Of a stretch of 64,000 nucleotides of DNA, positions 47,024-60,695 are shown one piece after another. The DNA is taken from assembly GCA_008508345.1 (NCBI GenBank), contig QNGE01000846.1:146195-210194 (forward strand), read 5' to 3'. Position numbers and translations under genes: made by a program. Within the stretch, counting starts at the first letter, position 1. Each line of letters opens with the position of its first letter. The notes under the pieces are model-generated. The model was given only the letters and a program-made list of their open reading frames with translations. It ran no database searches and was not told where the DNA came from. Source of the stretch: Paragonimus westermani. Taxonomy: Eukaryota; Platyhelminthes; Trematoda; Plagiorchiida; Troglotrematidae.

Positions 47024-47993
47024 CGTATGGAAATAAAATTGGACAAGATAATAATGATGGGTTTGAGTTGACGATGTACACACATACACACACCTTCTTG
47101 AGAGTGACGCCAAATAGCCTTGTGCAGTCAAATTAAGCAGACAGATGAGTACATAGATTCAGCAATTAAAAAAATATGCTCATGGTCTCGGAGACAATTC
47201 ACACAATCCTGTCGATGTGTGTCTCAGGAAAACTGTGGAATATTTCGAGGTAATGCGAACTTTGGAAATTTCTCTACGTTGCTTTTGTTTTTTTTTTCAT
47301 AGAAATGCACAGTGATAGCAAATCACGTATAAGTGAGATTAATTTGCATAAAACAAGTTGATGATAATTAGAATTTGTCAAATTTCTTGATCCTATCGTA
47401 ACATTTATTGCATACAATGAATGACTAAAACTGTCATCAGTAATAGCAGTCAAATACTTTTCGAAATGTTTTCTAACACATTTCACTCGTACGTAATGCT
47501 TCGAAAAAAATTCATTTGACAGTACTTTCTACGATACATGCAAAATCTATTGTGTATTAAACCAGTCCATACAAATTGACCTCATTTAATGAAGGAGGCT
47601 TGTTTAAGTCATTTGGAACACAACGCAAACGATAATACTGACTTCGTATTTTCTTTGAGGTATCTGTTCTTTGGAACTTCTTGTATCCTCGGTGCAATTA
47701 GCCATCTTCTAAACAATCAAAAGACGGTGCATCCTAATGAGCAAGCCACATAATTTGTTCATGATTAGTAGGTGGATGTTGTTGTGTGTAGGTAGTGACC
47801 GCCGTCATTCTTTGATGATCTGTCCTACTCAGCATTGTAATTAAGACTTTCCTCTGAAGCTCCACTGTCCTATTCGACATCGGATGCGTTATGTGAACAC
47901 ACCTGAGTTTGAAATCTCCAAAGGTTGTAGGACCGGCAAATTGGACAGTTTGAATTAGAAGCGTGGGAAATTTGTTACTTCTATTAATTGCTG
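47024..47993. other. Anonymous, probably intronic DNA
   Basis: No gene or repeat recognised. Confidence 0.45.
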
Positions 47994-48060
47994 ACGAGTA
48001 ATGCCCAGAATGCCTGATCGCCTCGAGAGGAAACACATTAATTGTCCCGTTAACTCCAAT
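47994..48060 (+). repeat. Direct repeat flanking the SINE, left copy
   Basis: Starts ACGAGTAATG and contains GCCTCGAGAGGAAACACATT and CCCGTTAACTCCAA. It matches 48421-48486 in the same orientation and order at roughly 75 percent identity. It is too long and too diverged for a target-site duplication. Confidence 0.65.
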
Positions 48061-48139
48061 CGATGACCCCCTCGACCAGCAATTCTCTCCAAGTTAATGT
48101 CATACAAATTAACAACTTGGGCGATATGTTGACTACTGC

Positions 48140-48405
48140 TAAGTAGCTAGGGGTCTTGGTTTCCCATATAAATTGAGCACCACCGACAACTAATCGCTGC
48201 CATTGCATTACAAAAGACATTTCAGTCAACACCTTTCGAAAAAAGCACTGGAATTGAGTTTCGGCTTCAGTAAGACTCTCCGGTAGTGTATATCCTTGCC
48301 ACGGCCGGGATTAGAACTCTGGCCAAAGTTTCATGAGGCAACTGTGTTCACCACTGCGTGATTGACATCACATTAGGCATGACTGAATCATCATAAGTGG
48401 ATGCT
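48140..48405 (-). repeat. tRNA-derived SINE, copy B
   Basis: Minus-strand copy of the SINE at 18960-19215. Read on the minus strand it has CACGCAGTGGTGAACAC (A-box region), GAGTTCTAATCCCGGCCGTG (B-box region) and GTGCTTTTTTCGAAAGGTG in the body, ending near GGGAAACCAAGACCCC. The A box is less intact than in copy A (TCACGCAGTGG for TGGCGCAGTGG). Confidence 0.75.
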
Positions 48406-48420
48406 CAAGCAGATTCTCTT

Positions 48421-48486
48421 ACGAGTAGTGTTTGGATTGCCCGAGTGCCTCGAGAGAAGACACAGTAACTGTTCTGTTAACTCCAA
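48421..48486 (+). repeat. Direct repeat flanking the SINE, right copy
   Basis: Starts ACGAGTAGTG and contains TGCCTCGAGAGAAGACACAG and CTGTTAACTCCAA. Partner of 47994-48060; together they bracket SINE copy B with a unit spacing of about 427 bases. Confidence 0.65.
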
Positions 48487-51479
48487 CTGTGGCTAAGCCT
48501 ATTCCTCGAGATGTGCAGTTATCTGTTCTGTAACACTTGCTGTTGCAACAAAATTCTTCTCATCACTGAGGTGACCGCATCGTTTGAATTTGTTCAGCAA
48601 GGACTTTCAGAAAAGACAACCGGTATAGTGAATTATCCTGTAGACTGCAGATAGCGGTATTGAGATGTTCAAGTGAATTCGCCACATATTTTAATCCGGT
48701 ACCTTTCTGAGGAAAATATTAGATAGCAACCGGGATGAATTGAATTGCACACCAATTTATTCTCTTTGATTTAGTTAACTGGCACTGAGCAGAATCACAC
48801 TGATAAAAATGGCTGTGTTCTTGTAACGTTAATGAAAAATACCAGCAATTTCTGGCGTTGTAAGGAAAAATAGTCAGGTTAATGGATTTTTAAGAAATGT
48901 TTCTTTTTCTTATGCCCATTTATGGGATGAAAGCCAGGCGGCTGACTTCCCCAGGCTTTCTATAAGTCGGTCGTGTGAATCGTTACATCATCGACACTAT
49001 GCCTTACTGAACGCAGTTCAAAATTTGTACGATTTTTAATTGAACACCACTTCAAGTTTTTTGCAGTCTCAAAAGATTTTCACATTACTTACGCTCATTT
49101 GACACACAAGGTTATCACCGTACTGGTGACATGAATTCCCACTCGGACAGCATTGATTGTGGAACCAGATTTTGTTTAATCTGTACCAGAAAGACCTGTT
49201 ATTGAGGTTGGAACTTCGTCAGCCAGCGACAAACTTCACCGTTTCATTACGACACTGGCCTTCTACGTATTTCGTTGAAAAATTCGTACACTGAGAGGCC
49301 CGCTCATATCACGTGTTTTCTGACACGATTTATCGTTGATTGGTTTCAAAGTTGTTTCCTTAATTTCATAGGTTGACGCTTAACAACGTAGACTACCACT
49401 TTCAAGTCTTACTAATTAATTGTTGGTCGAAGTTTGATATTTGTATCCGAAACAGAAAATTTACCAGCTGGAACGATTTGAAGTTGAATGTAGATAAAAA
49501 ATATTGACAGTTTTCCCATCCAAACAAAGTGTGGGAGCTCACTGATACACACAACAAACGCAGGTGAACAGATATGCAACAAAACAGACATTAAATAACA
49601 CTTTAGGTGACCGCTGAAGATGGTTAACAGAGACTTGGCATTGACTGACTTCTTCATACTTGTGAACTTCGTGGAGCGTTCAACATGTCAATCCAATCAG
49701 CTCCCATAACGGGGCTTGATAGTACGCTCCAGAGTAGACACTTTCTAGCTAAGACGTTATGTTTTCAAAAAAGTTAAAGTTACTTGAAGTCGAAACAGAT
49801 CAAATCGATCATCCAAACCCATCTTTCATGGTTAATTGAAGGATGTCTGATGTTGAATAGCTGGGCATACGATCAAGTTTATATGTTAGGATTAAACATC
49901 TCAGATGAATGCAGCTGATTGAAAATTCACATATCGTTTACATTGTTTTTAGATAGGAATTCAAATGAGCCCTATGGCTCCCGTCGTAATTGCCTGTAAG
50001 CGCTTTGAAGAAGTGTCTTATCATCTTTAAAGACTGGGTTCATATGAATTCCTAAGGTATCAGATGGGAATTACAAATTGACAGATAATAAGACATTTAT
50101 TTTACCAGCTGGTGATTGTTGGCCCAGTATAATGAGTCATTCAGTATTGGATGAAATTCTGCCCTCTAAAAGTTCTTGCGGGTCTAGATGCCATCGGGCG
50201 CTTATATTCAGGGTTGTAAATTAAAGTTTCGTTCCCTCATTCTGGTCGCTCCGGAGACTGAGCGCCACTCATGGACATTTCCTTCCGGTAGCTCGCTATG
50301 ATTAGTTTGTGTATAGCACAACCTAGTGATGTGTTGCTTCTGAAAATGATTGACGTTATAAACAAGAACTGGCCAACCTGACAAGGTACGTATTGAACGC
50401 ATACTTCCAAAGGTGTGCACAGTGACACTGCTTGCAACGGAACAAACTATCACTAGGAGGCAATTAAGTCTGGGGAAGGTTAAAGACGGGTAAAAGGAAA
50501 TGTGATGAAACTCTTGACATGCAGTCATGTTAGGATCAAAAAACACAACAGAGCATCATTGAAAATTCAAAGATTCGGATGATTCCAAATTGAACTCTAC
50601 CCACACTTTATAGCAGCCTTAACATTTAGATAAATTCCTAGTTAAGCAAACTGATAAAACTCAGTTTTCTTTAAAAACCACATCATTTTGAAACAGTCAT
50701 ACTCCAGTTGTCCAGAGTGTACCTTGTGTTAGCTTTGTACTGTTGTTTTTTAACGTTCAAGGGTATTATGTTTAACGTGGTCATATAATAATTTTAGACA
50801 ATATTTGATGAAACGCAATTGCTGTCGTTCTTAATTATAAATAAAAACTTTGAAGCTGATATTCTGGCCAGTTACTTTCGCTTTATCCTTTAGACAGATT
50901 AAAATGATTTCCTCTTTTCTGTCTGGAAAATGATGCGTCCTAATTTTTCTGGAGTTTTTTCTTTACTAGCTGTCTAACAAATCTGTATTTCTTGTAAAAA
51001 TGTGTTGTGGTTCTGTTGTTACTCAACTGACCAAGTTGGTTTTTCTACCTTGGCAAAGCAATACTGTAGGCATCAGTTTGTTAACAGATCCATTTCTACG
51101 CCTGGCTTGTGAACTGACCCGTCCAATCGACAGAGGACAGCTATATCTAGGAGAGCTCATTTGTCCTTCCTTTTCACGATACAGTCAAACGTCAGTAAAC
51201 CGTGAAGGATGAATGCATGTGTTGATCTTAGGATGTCTTCATCATTGCGAAAAAGTTGACACATGTTAATTCGTGGAGCTTCTCGAGCTCGAAGTTGGTG
51301 GCGGTGTGTGGCTTGTAGTTAAACTCTTCTCACATCCAGTTCGTTAAGAACGAACAGTTAATTGAGCTATCTAGCACACGATTGCTCCCGTATTCGATTG
51401 GTTCTCTTGATTGTGTGGTGAAGAATGTGGAAGTCAAGTTGCGGTGAAAAGCCGTGCAATAAAGCAAGTTTATATTGTT
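48487..51479. other. Anonymous, probably intronic DNA
   Basis: No gene recognised. At 49356-49364 TTCCTTAAT matches the U12 branch-site consensus, but the sequence after the nearby AC or AG does not encode a Cav S1 segment. A 112-codon minus-strand frame at 50208-50546 has no known motif. Confidence 0.45.
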
Positions 51480-51840
51480 GAACTTGGACGTTCTTAGGCC
51501 ACGCGCGTGCTCGTGGTTATGAACCGAAATTCTAGTCCACAACGCAGTTGCAGCATCCAGGTGAATGTCGTGTGCATTCCTGTCTGGCTTTGTGCGTGTG
51601 ACTGACCCTTTTGTCGTGGGTTTTTCCGCTTGTTGTTTCTCGCCCGTCGGCCCGATTTCGCTGAGAGGTGGCCCTTCCGGTCACCCGTGATGTCCGCAAT
51701 CAGCTCGCTTTGATTTTTTGGATATATCGCACCGCCGCGTCGGGATAATCCACCGAATGCCAGAGTAATCGCACCCGTGGTTTCATCATTCGTCACAACA
51801 TTACTGAAACTCACAACACGAATATTTATTTCTCCTGAAT
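51480..51840 (+). repeat. GC-rich dispersed repeat (probable SINE), copy 2
   Basis: Read on the minus strand it aligns over about 300 bp with the plus strand at 26060-26360: CGACGCGGCGG, AGCGAGCTGATTGCGGACAT, AGTCACACGCACAAAGCCAG and GAGCACGCGCGTGGCCTAAG. It carries the 122-codon frame 51494-51862 (-), whose peptide (GLSRRGGAIYPKNQSELIAD) matches the conceptual translation of the 26-kb copy (RGGKVYPKPHSEWIAD). The similarity lies in DNA and the other copy has stops, so I call it repeat, not gene. Confidence 0.65.
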
Positions 51841-54800
51841 AAACCGAGTCCAGTTCAACCAAATTAACCTCTCTTCACACTTATTATCGACTAGTCATAT
51901 AATCGACATGCGGTTTCGCGAATTACACCCATCTTAATTTGGTCATATCGATACTTCAATTTAAACTATTCTCAAACAATTTTATTGTCTATGACAATCC
52001 AGGACAAACATCGATTGCTTTGAAGGGGGTTTATAATGTGCACCTTTTAAGAGAACAAATTTTCCTGTGCTTCAACAGGTGCTCGCAGCGAACAGTCCAA
52101 GAGTATAAATTTGTGAACTGCACCAAACAAACTGCCTCGAGAATTCAACTTTAAGCCAAGTTTGGAGGTTGCTTTACCAGTATCATCCTAAGGGAAAAGT
52201 GATTTTGAGCACACAAAAATGAGCAGCGGTGGCCGATTTATGAAAACCTTGTGTTTCAGGTCGCAAACGCAACAGGAAAAAAACCAATGGTTACTAGGCC
52301 ACGCGTCATATTAACAGCTAATGATTTGTGATTTACTCTGAGTGATATCAATTTGTCTACTGGACAGGCTTTGACGGATTTGCACATTTAAGGCTTTACG
52401 AGGACGAATGGCCATAAATTAGGGCAGACGTTTGTCGGTTGCAACTATCTATTAGGACCAGTAGGGAGCCTTACTAATTTTGTCAAGACTCTGTGGGTTC
52501 CTCCCTTGAGGATTGTTGTTGTTCGCACTTTCTATGTTTCGAAAACAGGAATCATATATTAGATTGTCTGGACCCCCTACTCCTTGGCGTTCAACCAATA
52601 TCTCGCTTCAGCATATCAGAGTTAGTCCGGTAAAACAACAGTGCATACCTCACACTCTACGCTGTCAGGCCACGTAACACTGTCAAGATAGACTAGTGAA
52701 ACGATTACCCAATCACCATACAGTGTGACTACGAATGATAGGAACAACTGTCCTTATCTGGTTATAAAGTTTCATCTAATGATGTCAACGGAGATTCAGT
52801 TAACGAAACTTTTCGTGCTCCGAACACAGTGCGAACTACAGGTCTGTTATCGGATGCACAGTTTACTGTGATATATCACATTCATCTAGTATTTGCGTAC
52901 AATATTATTTCCTTATAACTCCGAAGTTATCTGCATAACAACTAACGAAAATTTGTCCACTTCCTGTTTTGGTTTTGTTGTTGTGTGTACTTTTGAACTC
53001 ATTCGAATCCATTGGTTTGTGTATGTCCCTCAGTTTCTACTTACATGCATGTTCAGAATGTGTGGAGATCTATGCCGGGTAACACCGTATGATTTGTATT
53101 GTTTCATTTCAGTATGGTAGATTTCGTTTTCATAGTCAAAACTCATACTCAAATCACACTCAGCAATTACCAGTGAGACTAAAACAAGGTCATTAGCCTG
53201 ATACAACATTCTAACGTAAATTATTATGCTATCTGTGACAATTCGTATGAGCACGTTTGTACCGAATCTGGTTCTGACCAAGTTTGCACATAGTACTCAG
53301 ATCGTCGTAATCTATTCTCATGTGTTAAAAAACATTATGCTATGCAGCGGTTCAAACCAGTTCAGGCACTAATCACCATCTCACATTGCCATTGTTTAGA
53401 TCATTAGCCGAGAAAATCATTAATCACTTAACAAATTCACTTTGTGTGACAAGACTACACAAACACACGGGGGAAACGGTCGTAATCTTTCTCCGTCCAA
53501 ATCTGTATTGGCCCCACATGTTTTGTTTAATGAGCGTGTGTGTGTGTCGGGAAACAGGAAGCGCGGGCGAAAACGAGCCCACTTTTTGTTATTGTAGGGT
53601 CGGGTGCAGGTGACCTCGTTTGGGAACAACTGGGAGTTTTCGGGAAAGCTTTGGTAACGCTTCAACGGACACTTATCAGGCTCCTGAAGAATTAACGCGG
53701 GTTAATAAATATATCAAACATATATATATATGTTATGTACATATATATACCATTTAAAAAGCACATGTCAAGACATGGTGTCTGACAAAACTACGAAAAC
53801 TCACTAGCTGCATGAAGCCTGAGCAGTCATGATCAGTGTTATATTGACGCAAGAGAATGTGATAGATCTACTGAATATGAAACAGAGGAGAATTAGGGTA
53901 ACTTCACAGCAATATTGGGTGTGAATGTACGATCATATTAACGTGGGTAGGCATCCATGAAGATCACATCACCTGGCGTGGGTCAGAACTCTGTTTGAAC
54001 GACAATGGAACGAGATGTGCGCGTCTGACATTGGCCGAAGGTAATTGTGGCTACATCTGGTAGACCAGGAACTGATTCACATCAAGCACTGTACGTCGGG
54101 ATTCCCAAGCATGCCGTACAAATATTTGTCACCAAAGTCAGTGCTGTGCTTCACGCCAGTGACCAGTATGGCGGATGATAGGGTTTTCTTAAGCAACAAC
54201 GGTATACTTCTGACAATTGAGATTGTGTTCACGTCAGCGCTTCATTGGTTTGTTTGCACAAGTAATCAGCACACTGATTCGTTTCTTCATGCTCACTTCT
54301 CTGTTTCTACACACGTTTCAGCCTTAAACCTAGCTGGTGCATCAGTTGTCAGTACGTGATCCGATTCAGCGTTCGGAACTAAGACGTACTTTTTGTTTCA
54401 CTGACAGTTTTGTGATCAGGACGTTTCAACCAACTTGAAACTGGTAATTTCACTAGGATTACTAGCGGGTCAGAATTACAGATTGAACTCTGTGAATTTC
54501 GGTGCCATACCAGTCATATGTGATTGCAGCATTCGTATCCAGGTTGCTTGAAAAGAAACGTACAAGCTGTGCTCCTGATAAACTGCTCCATCAACGTTGC
54601 ATGTCCTTGTCATAAATCCGGCGACAAAAGTTTTGTTAATGAACATGAATAAATGGTGTGGAAAAACAGCAGACCTAATTTTTGGTTCGGAAACATTTAA
54701 CTGAGAAGTACACACGAACAATGGGAAAATTGTTGCCGAAAATTACTCACCCTCCCTAAGTTGCTATGGCGCTCCAAGATGTAAGCCTGTTCCCAAAGTT

Positions 54801-57800
54801 AGTGGGTTATTTAGATCTCAGTTGGTTCAATAATCGTACAAACTCCAACATTGTGCCCACCACTAATGTTGTCAATGTTCTGGTGTGAACTCATTGGCAC
54901 ATGAGCAAATTATACCTAAGCAATGCTTCATTTTGTATTGGTTCTGTCCATGACAAGCCATGAAGAAATGAATCTTCTGATTTGCTGAGCTGGAAGGTTT
55001 GAACCTAACAATAAACGGTGGTGACCACATGTAATGTTGCCAAAAGCTAATGTAACTTAGTGATTTTGTTAAGTAATGTTTCGTAAACAGATTTCAGGAC
55101 AAAAATATGGCATGATGTGTTTGCTATTGATTCAACAGAACGTTGCTAATCACTTGGTTACAAGTCAACCACAACAAATTTTGTTTCATCGCTCTGGTGA
55201 TTTTCGAGTTAACGCATTCCTTCTGCATTATAAGCTGACAATACTGTTTGTCCTCAATTTCGGCTCGCACACAATAAGTGTTTCAATCACCGAAAGCATT
55301 GTCAAACCATTGCTAAATCCTCGTTGCTTTCTGAGCTGAGAGCAAAGCGGTAAGGCAAATGATACGGAAAGCAATCTCTATCTTATCGAGTTTTTTCAAG
55401 GGATTAGTTTACAAACAAGAAGCAGTGTGAGGACAGAAAATTCTGTTAGCTAAAACGCCTTGTTTCTCACATGTTTGTTTGAATAAATCACACATGTAAA
55501 TGGAATAATTTTACTCAAGTGATCTTTGTGGCAAATTTGACTCGAAACCTGAATATTCTTCTGATTGGTCACTTCGTTGACCCGCAGGTTAGCTCGAGTG
55601 ACCGACTTTGGTAGCCCGCAACTTTCCCTCTAACCACCTTTCATCAATTAGTTCGTCCATTCCGATCCCTTTGAAGGCACTCTGTTTGCTTCATTGAAGA
55701 GAAAAACAAAGTTGGAGTAGCTTGACGAAACATCCAGCTTGAACTACAGAACGAAGAGGGATTCATCCAGCAGTGCCAAAAAATAGACGCTAACTGAGCC
55801 TCCGGGGGACTTGTGAGACTTTCAGCGGCCGAACTGATCCTGTGGGTCAGAAAGCAAAATGTCCAATTTTAAATTGACACACCAAACCCATTTCCACTAC
55901 TCTTAGCTTCTTCAACTAAACAAGCGATTTTAGCAAGCTAAAGTCGCAGTCCGTAGGTCTTATACTACAAAGTCGCGGCTACTTTTTTCATCGATTTGTG
56001 TGCGAGTGGTTGGTCCGAGATTCCGTTTTCATGCCTCAGAAATGACTGTTCAGTGCACACGTGTCAGGTTGCACGGTTTGATAGCTGACTTAACGCCATT
56101 TCCAAAAAAACGTGAAGGACTTCTGAGCGCAACGTACCACTGTGACGTGTCGGAGGTGTCGCTGATCGATATATCAGACTGCTGTAAGGAAGTGTCAAAC
56201 CACATCGTGCATCTCCTCCTTAGAATTATGGCACACTAGGTGACTGCATGATTTCATGGTGATTCATTCCTAGGTTTTGTGTTAACTCTGTTGCTTTTGT
56301 TGAAAGGCTGTTGAAATGAAATCCAGTCGATCAGCTAGACCGGTATTTAATCGTGTGTCGCTTAAGCTGACTGTTCTCGATCTATTACTGTTAAACGTTG
56401 TCTTGAACACATCACATACTTTTTCGGTCTGTTTATGAACTACTAACCACTAAACTCTGGTCTTAGTAAACTATCGGTTGAAAGCACATTTTGGAATAGT
56501 CATCTAAAAAAGGAGTGGTTACAATAACCGAGAAATATGACTGGCCGTTTTTTTCCAATAGTCCTGTCAAACACAGAGACGATCGATCATTGCCAGTAGT
56601 CTTTCATGCATAAATGTCAACGTATCGTTTCTTAGAACAACATTGGGATGTTTCCTACAGATCGCCAAAGATTAGATCTGATCGTTGGGAGTGACAGTGT
56701 ATAATTGTGATTTCCCAATAGGGGAAAGTAATTTGATGAACGCTCCACTGAGCTTGGTTGTCATAGCAATCAACCTGGATTGATGCGGTTAGCTTGAGTT
56801 TCAATTTATTTTATTCTAGGAATAAGCTGATTATTATCTGCGGGTTTGTTGGTCATTTCTGATATCGTGGGTTATGCTAAGGTGTTTTATCTAACTGTTT
56901 TCTAAAAACAAAGAGGAAAACATTGTTCACCGTTTACAAGGGTTTCTGGAAACCTGAGTACAATGGACTTTATACGTGTGCAGATATGAATCATTATAAT
57001 CCGATTTCGGGTGATAGAAATAAAGAATAAGATTACAGAACACTCCAGTCACTTCCTTTTTAAGTTTACTGTAACGTTATCGTCGGAAGAGTTGAAACGG
57101 CTTGCAGTCCAACTTTAGTTTGCTTGGAATAACCAACCAAGAAAAGCACCACTCATCTTAGAAGCTTCGATTTTGAACACGCCAACAAGCAGAATCGTGG
57201 AACGTCAGTAGATCAGGTTTACCTTGATCTCTAACAGATGAGCACAACGTGCTGTCAAACACAATAAACTGAATGATGACCCAGACGAGACATGATAAAT
57301 GCATGTGCTCCATACTCGATAGAGACTACTTGAGGTGTCAGAAACATCTACTGTTGGGGTCTGTACATTCCTAGAGAAGTCAGTTTGCGAACAAACACGA
57401 TAATCGTCAGAAATGCGTTACGACTCTTACAGGATCAGGGTAATATCAGTCCCGCCAAAATCGTACCCAAATGGCCCATTGCGTTTATGAAACTGAGTGG
57501 TCGAAATGTCCTGCGGAAAAAATGCATTCCGAACTTTTTTGATGGTGTCGAGGTCAGTTAGCAAACTTCTTCCTGACAGCACTTAGGATTTGAGATGTCT
57601 GACATTCGTAAGCTGTTTCCGGTGGCTCAAATCAACTTAGTTTTTTAAACCATCATTATGTGTATTATTTTATAGAGGGGTGTGACCTGCACCGTCTGTG
57701 AACAACCCAGTTTGCCTCGGTCAAAATCGATTTTGATTACAACACTCCTAAGGAAGGCCACCCGAGGTGGTTGAAACGTAGAGTATTACAACTTGCTCAA

Positions 57801-59879
57801 AACGTTGTGTTATTCCCAATCTGTTGATCGCTTCGGTCATGTTTTCTTATAGTCAAGTCACATGAGAAATATCCGTTGCGTCTTCTGACACCTTGATGCA
57901 CGGGATGGGCTGTCTGACCACGTGTATCATGACTAAGCCACTATCTTAGTGTTTAAGTCCACTTGCCCGGTGATGCGAAAAATCGGACCGCTCAAGCTGT
58001 AGTGCCAGTGGCAACTATGACAACCTCACTTCGAATAAACAGTCCAAGCCACCTTACGGAAGAAACTGATATACACGAGTTAAGTGACCACAGTGGCACC
58101 ATGAAAAAATGGTTTATAGTGCTTGAACTAAAACAAGTCGGCAGGGGTGTTTACCGGAACACAAAAACTGTAATCGAATATCATTGGCGTTTGTTTCATT
58201 GTGGTCAGATCTCCGAAAATTCGTCTTGAGAAGTACAATGATAGCTGTCAGCTTGCAGGGAGGAAGGCAAATGAAGATAAACAAGTGGAGAAAAGTTTCA
58301 CAATCATCTGCATACTTCAACTTATTGGACTAACAAATTGTACGTTTAGATGTATTTACCGGAATTATGTGGTAACGTTGCTTCTGTTGGTCAAAACTTC
58401 AAAATGTCATGTTTATTTAATTAGTAGAATGAAAACAAAACTAAAGCTGAGTGTTAGACATCACTGCACATGATGACTTCTACTGTCACGTGTTGTGAAC
58501 TTATCCACATCCACGGTCCCTTTGACTAGACTCACCACTCTGAAGTAGGGTGTATATCACGTCAAAAGTTCCGAAACCCTCGGTCGAACGCTAACATGAT
58601 GCTCACATTCGTCATCTGATCATTAACGTATGTGCATAGGACTGACTGGGAGTTACTTTTAATTTGTAAGCTGTTAGATTAAAGTGGCTTGTTCAATGTT
58701 TTCTTTTTAAGTCGATTAGAATCGCGCTAACTTGCCTTTATATGAACTGACCAACCTGTCCTTCAAGAATATGCGGTAACATTTTTGTGCATAACTGCAA
58801 TTTGACGAACTTGTTGGAAGCTAACTCCTGTAGCCGTATCTACAACGAATTGCAGGTAACTTATTTATTCGATTGATATGATACTCCCACAACCAAACTC
58901 CACACAACCATTGGCCGAACATATCAAGTCATGGAAAGCTTTTTCTGAATTCGATAAAATTTACGCACAGACACAATAATGCTTTATGTGATTTTATAAG
59001 CTAGGATTTTCAGATGGATCACGCTTAAATTCACAGTCTTATTTTCAATGGTACGGAAGCACAGTGGACGCGAAACTGTTGTCGCTTAATATCATTGGGG
59101 TTCCTGTTGTTTGTCAGTTGCATACGTGCTACTGTAGTTGACTGTTTCCACGATCATGTCAAGTTGACCGAATCTAGTTCACTCAAACGTCGTGCACGGA
59201 TTAATTACCAGAGTGTTTTGCATTACCGTTGTCAACTTTCAGTTTACGTAGTTCATTTTTATGAGGGATGTTTTTAAAAACACAAACATGTGATGTACTG
59301 TTTATCGAAGAAAAGTTGAGTCGGCAGTAGCCATAAGACACAAGTGAATAATTATAGGGCAACGGGCGTTCCAGCCGGTCAGCAACACACTGTGACATTG
59401 TTAGTTTGTTCTCTGACTGAGCGACTGTAGTTTGTTGTGAGATCGGTACTGGCCGCACTTGGCCACTGTGAACCGGGTGAATTGAGCCCGGTAATTAATT
59501 CACGGGGAAGCTCAGTGCTCGGCATTTAATTATTGTGACCATAGACACGTCCTTTGAAATGGTTCCCAAAAGAACCGATAAATAATATATCGACCTATAG
59601 GTAAGTAACGATGAGTGGGAGAAAAATGCCAGACGTCCGGACTATCAGCATATTCGTACTCGTCAAAATGGGTGCAAGGGGCAGTGAGAATTTATTTATG
59701 CCGGGTGATGGAAAACGCCTTCGTTTTGCATTGGACACAACTCTAAATACAGCTTTTTAGCTGAATAGACTTCAGGAATGTAGGTGTAGTGACAGGATTT
59801 TAGCAGTGGAGCTCAACTGGGCAAAGTAGCTGACTCATCGGAACCTGATGCGTATAACGGTTGGCGGCATCCGATTACG
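51841..59879. other. Long gene-poor stretch
   Basis: About 8 kb with no recognised gene. It holds a TA-rich microsatellite at 53718-53751. Frames of 75 to 104 codons (52893-53120, 54045-54359, 55076-55339, 57963-58229) have no family I know. Part of this may be the first intron of the calcium-channel gene; no S1 exon was found. Confidence 0.5.
53718..53751. repeat. TA-rich microsatellite
   Basis: Two short TA runs are separated by a TGTTATGTAC-type interruption. Confidence 0.85.
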
Positions 59880-60333
59880 ATTAGCCTGTCACAGTGACCG
59901 AAGCCAAAGAACGCCTGCGCTTATCCATCACTGCAATTGGCTTGCGCTGCACCAATTGCAGTTCCACCAACACACCACATATCCCGTGTAAACCCGAAGG
60001 AATAAGACTGGGAGGTGTGCCAGTGGGGTCTTTCTATCCAGCCGGCCAATGCTGGTTAGCCAGTTGGTTGGCTAATAAGGAAAGGAAACTCTTGGCTCTC
60101 AAAAACTAAGGAGAGAGAGACTGGAATGACGAGATCTAAACCAGGAAGAAAGAGTTGTGAAGTGTAATACAAGAAGCATTGCGGTATAGGAGTGCAGGTT
60201 AGTGCATCCCAGAGAAGATAGAGATGAAAAGCAAATTTCTCATTGAACTATGAAAAGCCAGGCAGACCATTCATCATACAATGCACCAACAAAGCCGAAG
60301 AAAAGAATGTATAGAAGGCCACAGACACTCAAA
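59880..60333 (-). mobile_element. LINE 5' leader fragment, second minus-strand copy
   Basis: From 60333 down to 60191 the minus strand is nearly identical to the plus strand at 63858-64000: it opens GAGTGTCTGTGG, passes AATGTATTCTTT-like differences, and includes ATAGTTCAATGAGAAATTTG. Further down (60190-59880) the sequence is GC-richer than its flanks and probably belongs to the same leader, but the other copy ends at the window edge. It includes a perfect hairpin, CTGCAATTGG...CCAATTGCAG, at 59931-59961. The inner limit is uncertain. Confidence 0.65.
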
Positions 60334-60469
60334 TTTCTGAAAAGAGAAGCGGATCAGTTGTCAGCGACCAGGATGTTGGCCGACGCATTCATTAACAGAA
60401 GTATAATGGATACACTGATATGACATATCTCAGCCTAACGTACTCGTCGTCTCTCTACAGACGGTATAC

Positions 60470-60695
60470 TATTGTGGTGGATTGTCAGGTCGGAGGTGCG
60501 AGTTTTCGAACGCTCGGCCGAATACCTCAACGCGGAGGAGGTACGTTCAAAAGCCTGCCGCGATCGAATCAAGAACAACGTGCGCGACCGGATGTGTCAT
60601 CGCTCGACTGGATCGGACCAACGAGCGAGGCAGGGCAGGCGAAATACGACAGACGGCCAGATCGGAGGCGTGGTTTTTCCAACATTTAGAGGAAC
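60470..60695 (-). repeat. GC-rich dispersed repeat (probable SINE), copy 3
   Basis: On the plus strand, GCCGAATACCTCAACGCGGA followed by GGAGGTACG aligns with GCTGAAATACCTCAGCGTGG and GGCAAGGTA of the 26-kb copy; similarity then becomes patchy up to the assembly gap. On the minus strand it has GAGCGTTCGAAAACTCGC, a degenerate B box in the expected place. Frames open through the Ns are meaningless. Confidence 0.5.

Noticed and set aside
49339..49376. TTCCTTAAT followed by TAG and AC, a candidate U12 branch site and acceptor for the channel intron
   Set aside because: The branch word is a perfect match, but translation in either phase after the AG or AC lacks the PFEY..L.TI.ANC signature of Cav S1 and soon stops.
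51494..51862. 122-codon minus-strand frame that looks like a secreted, basic protein
   Set aside because: It lies in a dispersed GC-rich repeat also present at 26000-26360, where the equivalent frame has stops.
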